Part shown: positions 61,425 through 64,000 of the stretch, in pieces
How the letters are laid out: every line of letters starts with the position of its first letter
Numbering within the stretch: the stretch's first letter is position 1
Made by a program: the position numbers and the translations under genes
Source: Aquificaceae bacterium
GTDB taxonomy: Bacteria > Aquificota > Aquificia > Aquificales > Aquificaceae
Assembly (NCBI GenBank): GCA_037481935.1
Contig: JBBFKQ010000009.1
Span: 1 to 64,000, forward strand
DNA length: 64,000 nt
Reading direction: 5' to 3'
Notes under the pieces: model-generated
Databases searched by the model: none
What the model was told of the DNA's origin: nothing
Seen by the model: only the letters and a program-made list of their open reading frames with translations

Positions 61425-61434
61425 TATAATTTTA
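61425..61434. promoter_or_regulatory. overlapping divergent -10 boxes (aldehyde dehydrogenase and tyrS)
   Basis: TATAATTTTA contains TATAAT on the plus strand (61425-61430, 12 nt before tyrS) and TAAAAT on the minus strand (61434-61429, 8 nt before the dehydrogenase). Neither gene has a ribosome site. Confidence 0.55.
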
Positions 61435-61442
61435 ATCCCATC

Positions 61443-62636
61443 ATGCTCAGCCCAGAAGAACAGCTCAGGCTCATAAAGCAGGGAACCGTTGAGATAATTG
61501 AGGAAGAAGAACTCCTTAAGAAACTCAGAGAGGGCAGACCACTCCGCGTGAAGGCAGGCTTTGACCCCACAGCACCTGACCTGCATCTTGGGCACACGGT
61601 TCTTCTTCAGAAGATGCGTCAGTTTCAGCAGCTCGGGCACGAGGTCTATTTTGTCATTGGGGATTTCACCGCCATGATAGGAGACCCCACGGGCAGAAGC
61701 GAGACAAGGCCACCCCTGAGCAGGGAAGAGGTGCTTGAAAACGCAAAAACCTACGAGCATCAGGTCTTTAAGGTGCTCATACCAGAAAAAACCAGCATAG
61801 TCTTCAACAGCTCGTGGCTCTCAAACCTCGGAACAGAGGGCATAATAAGGCTTGCAGGTCAGTATACTGTGGCAAGGATGTTAGAAAGGGATGACTTTTC
61901 AAAAAGGTTCAGGGAGGGAAATCCCATATACATTCATGAATTCCTCTATCCCCTGCTGCAGGGCTACGATTCTGTCTTTTTAAAAGCGGATGTGGAGCTG
62001 GGTGGGACAGACCAGAAGTTCAACCTGCTTGTGGGCAGAGACCTTCAGAGAGCCTACGGTCAGGAGCCTCAGGTGTGTATCACGCTTCCCCTCCTTGTGG
62101 GACTGGATGGTGTGAGAAAGATGTCCAAGTCTTACCGCAACTATGTGGGCATAACAGAAGAGCCTGAGCAGATATTTGGAAAGCTCATGTCCATCTCCGA
62201 CCAGCTCATGTGGGATTACTACCTTCTCCTTACAGATTACACACAGGAACAGGTAGAGGAGCTTAAAAAGAGCCTGCATCCCATGGAAGCCAAGAAAAAG
62301 CTTGCCTACTACATAGTTTCCCGCTATCACTCAGAGGAGTCCGCAGACAGGGCTCTTGAGTTCTTTGAGAAGACCTTCTCCCATAGGGAGTTTCCAGAAG
62401 ATGCACCCCTTATAAAGGTTCCTGCGGGCTACCGCCAGAAGGCTTATGAACTTCTCTTTGAGCTGGGTATTGAGCCTTCAAAGAACTCTGCAAGAAGGCT
62501 TATAGAAGGTGGTGGGTTAAAGCTTGACGGACAGAAGATAGAAGACCCAAACCAGGAGATTGAGGTATCCAGAGAGCTAAAGCTTCAGGCTGGCAAGAAA
62601 AGGTTTTACAGAATTATTCCTGAACAGAAGACCTGA
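61443..62636 (+). CDS. tyrS: tyrosyl-tRNA synthetase
   Basis: This 397-residue class I synthetase charges tRNA-Tyr. The HIGH-type motif is HLGH (residues 48-51, in [11 protein letters not shown]), KMSKS appears in [14 protein letters not shown], and [13 protein letters not shown] binds tyrosine. A C-terminal S4 domain ([21 protein letters not shown]) is present. It has the type with short insertions seen in many thermophiles. The 3' end overlaps the ftsL-like gene by 23 bp, tail to tail. Confidence 0.96.
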   Translation: MLSPEEQLRLIKQGTVEIIEEEELLKKLREGRPLRVKAGFDPTAPDLHLGHTVLLQKMRQFQQLGHEVYFVIGDFTAMIGDPTGRSETRPPLSREEVLENAKTYEHQVFKVLIPEKTSIVFNSSWLSNLGTEGIIRLAGQYTVARMLERDDFSKRFREGNPIYIHEFLYPLLQGYDSVFLKADVELGGTDQKFNLLVGRDLQRAYGQEPQVCITLPLLVGLDGVRKMSKSYRNYVGITEEPEQIFGKLMSISDQLMWDYYLLLTDYTQEQVEELKKSLHPMEAKKKLAYYIVSRYHSEESADRALEFFEKTFSHREFPEDAPLIKVPAGYRQKAYELLFELGIEPSKNSARRLIEGGGLKLDGQKIEDPNQEIEVSRELKLQAGKKRFYRIIPEQKT

Positions 62637-62868
62637 CAACCTTTACCCTGTTCCAGTCAACGGGGCTGAAGCCTGCAGATTCTGCATAGCTCTTTACAGT
62701 TCTGTAATTCACATACTTTTCTATCTCTGCCTTAATCGTAAGGCTCTTTTCCTTTTCTCTTTTCAACTCAGAAACCTTTCTGGCATAATCCCTTGCCACA
62801 TCTATGCTGTAAGCGGAATAGAGAAAGTTTAGCAAAAGGAGAAGTGAGGCTGCGAGAAAATATTTCAT
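62614..62868 (-). CDS. ftsL: FtsL-like division protein
   Basis: This 84-residue bitopic membrane protein has an N-terminal helix ([18 protein letters not shown]), then a charged coiled-coil ([22 protein letters not shown]) and a short periplasmic end. It follows rsmH with an ATGA overlap, exactly the place of ftsL in division and cell-wall clusters. Sequence conservation of FtsL is low, so position and topology carry the call. Confidence 0.65.
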   Translation of the reverse strand: MKYFLAASLLLLLNFLYSAYSIDVARDYARKVSELKREKEKSLTIKAEIEKYVNYRTVKSYAESAGFSPVDWNRVKVVRSSVQE

Positions 62869-63719
62869 GGCTTTTCCCCCGCTCTCAGTTTTGCACTTCT
62901 GCTCGCCGGGTTTATCCTTACCTCTTCCATAGTAGGCCTTATCGGTTTTTTTGTCAAGGGTTTAAGGTGGTCTTTTATAAAGTTCTTTACAAGCCTGTCT
63001 TCAAGGGAATGGAAGGATATGACCACGAGCCTTCCACCAGACCTCAGAAATTCAAGAGTTTTATAAAGGGCAGTCTCAAGACTTTTAAGCTCCTGATTTA
63101 CCTCCATCCTTATAGCCTGAAAGACCCTTGTGGCTGGATGTATCCTCCCGCCTCTATAGGGCAGGACCGAGGTCACCACCTTTACAAGCTCGCCAGTGGT
63201 TTCTATAGGCTTTTTTGACCTTGCGAGAACTATTGCCCTTGCAACTCTTCTTGCGTATGGCTCTTCTCCGTATTCTCTAAAAATTCTCTCCAGCTCTTTC
63301 TCTGGATAAAGGTTCACCACATAGTGAGCAGTAAGCCTGTCCTCTGGGTTCATCCTCATATCCAGAGGCTCATCTCTCTGAAAGGAAAATCCCCTGGGGC
63401 TTTTAAGCTGGAACATGGAAACACCAAGGTCAAAGAGGAAACCGTCCACCTGTGAGAGCCCCTCCATCCTCAAGACCTCATCAAGGTCTGAAAAGTTGGC
63501 GTGATAAAGGCTGAACCTGCCTTCAAAACCCCTCAGGTTCTCCTCTGCAAGCTCAAGGGCATGAGGGTCTCTGTCTATACCTATGAGAAAAGCCTGTGGA
63601 TTTTTCTCCAGTATCCTCCTCGCATGCCCCCCGAGACCCAGGGTGCAGTCCACATATAGCCTTCCACCGTTGCCAAGAAGAAAGTCTGTAGACTCCTCAA
63701 GAAGAACGGGAACATGCAT
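62865..63719 (-). CDS. rsmH: 16S rRNA (cytosine(1402)-N4)-methyltransferase
   Basis: This 284-residue SAM-dependent enzyme has [14 protein letters not shown] at the start, the SAM motif [29 protein letters not shown] and [14 protein letters not shown]. The end reads [17 protein letters not shown], and all are RsmH hallmarks. The ATG at 63719 overlaps the rnhB stop as TGATG, so it is preferred over an in-frame TTG three bases upstream. It is grouped with ftsL. Confidence 0.95.
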   Translation of the reverse strand: MHVPVLLEESTDFLLGNGGRLYVDCTLGLGGHARRILEKNPQAFLIGIDRDPHALELAEENLRGFEGRFSLYHANFSDLDEVLRMEGLSQVDGFLFDLGVSMFQLKSPRGFSFQRDEPLDMRMNPEDRLTAHYVVNLYPEKELERIFREYGEEPYARRVARAIVLARSKKPIETTGELVKVVTSVLPYRGGRIHPATRVFQAIRMEVNQELKSLETALYKTLEFLRSGGRLVVISFHSLEDRLVKNFIKDHLKPLTKKPIRPTMEEVRINPASRSAKLRAGEKP

Positions 63720-64000
63720 CAATCTTCAAAGAGACTCATCTGCCTTATGGGAGAGAAGCTCCTTCTGTGTATAGGACTTTCCCTGTATACACTTATAGCC
63801 TTTATATGCTCCTTTGTGGCATACCCCTTGTGTTTTGCAAAGTTATACTGGGGGAAAAGCTTATGATAGTGCTCCATTATCCTGTCTCTGAGAACCTTTG
63901 CCACAACGCTGGCACAGGCACAGCTCAGGCTTTTCTCATCACCCTTTACCAGGGCTATACACTCATAGCCCTCCACTGGCAGGTAGTCGCTTATGACTAC
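63719..64000 (-). CDS. rnhB: ribonuclease HII, C-terminal part (5' end outside window)
   Basis: The last 93 residues remain, open at the window edge. They include [36 protein letters not shown] and [15 protein letters not shown], the RNase HII C-terminal core with its conserved Ser/Ala-rich helix and KGYAT motif. The enzyme removes ribonucleotides from DNA-RNA hybrids. A PIP-box-like end (MSLFED) follows. The catalytic N-terminal residues lie beyond position 64000. Confidence 0.93.
   Translation of the reverse strand, partial: VVISDYLPVEGYECIALVKGDEKSLSCACASVVAKVLRDRIMEHYHKLFPQYNFAKHKGYATKEHIKAISVYRESPIHRRSFSPIRQMSLFED

Overview
The window looks like a chromosome segment of a thermophilic, chemolithoautotrophic member of the Aquificaceae (Hydrogenobacter/Thermocrinis/Aquifex type). 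Supporting signs are: a stand-alone beta half of leucyl-tRNA synthetase; a SecA with a large insert in its first nucleotide-binding domain; F1-ATPase alpha and beta genes about 30 kb apart; a five-subunit 2-oxoacid:ferredoxin oxidoreductase operon; a fumarate reductase flavoprotein for a reductive TCA cycle; and a complete sulfur-oxidising Hdr-like (sHdr) locus with lipoate-binding proteins. Genes are tightly packed with many ATGA, TGATG and TTGA overlaps. No stretch above 300 bases lacks a gene. No insertion sequence, prophage, CRISPR array or replication origin was seen.

Layout. 1-7.7 kb (+): a truncated metallopeptidase, atpD, rph, feoA-feoB with a tiny membrane peptide, and secA. 7.6-10.4 kb: TsaC/Sua5-type synthase and thrC (-), tRNA-Leu and dcd (+), a DUF2203 protein (-). 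10.4-20.1 kb (-): sulfur oxidation, reading tusA, dsrE2-like, dsrE, shdrC1, B1, A, Hyp, C2, B2, lbpA, a CxxC thioredoxin-like protein, dsrE, a second lbpA, and a radical SAM protein that is a candidate lipoyl synthase subunit. 20.1-26.4 kb (-): carbon assimilation, reading forDABGE-like oxidoreductase genes, a small unknown protein, a COG0523 GTPase, then an SbtA-type bicarbonate transporter with its PII-like SbtB. 26.4-36.9 kb: leuS-beta, a HIT protein, an orphan ABC ATPase, FlgM-like protein, ruvX-mltG-archaemetzincin-atpA, DUF72, TPR, smpB, tRNA-Ser, a polyprenyl synthase. 36.9-49.3 kb: mlaE, aroC, rpmB, ahcY, a PPM phosphatase plus KaiC-like ATPase, miaB, a bifunctional nuclease family member, an M50 protease, frdA, DUF202, and a frameshifted Kef-type antiporter. 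49.3-54.1 kb (-): a three-gene set related to 2-hydroxyacyl-CoA dehydratase activases and double-cubane-cluster proteins. 54.1-64 kb: Uma2, argG, aroD, a di-haem peroxidase, pabC-like, ispD, aldehyde dehydrogenase, tyrS, ftsL-like, rsmH and truncated rnhB.

How it fits together (inference). The sHdr block would oxidise sulfane sulfur delivered by TusA/DsrE carriers and bound to lipoyl groups on LbpA. The electrons would support CO2 fixation by the ferredoxin-dependent oxidoreductase encoded next door, and SbtA/SbtB beside it would supply bicarbonate.

The least expected signals are: a recurring promoter layout with a -10 box 6-12 nt before an ATG and no ribosome binding site (probable leaderless mRNAs, often TAAAAT-N8-ATG); an Arg replacing the P-loop Lys in ATP synthase alpha; the three-gene activase/double-cubane-like system; a KaiC-like ATPase overlapping a PPM phosphatase gene; a possible AUA start for the archaemetzincin; and a polyprenyl synthase frame that ends inside a tRNA gene on the other strand.
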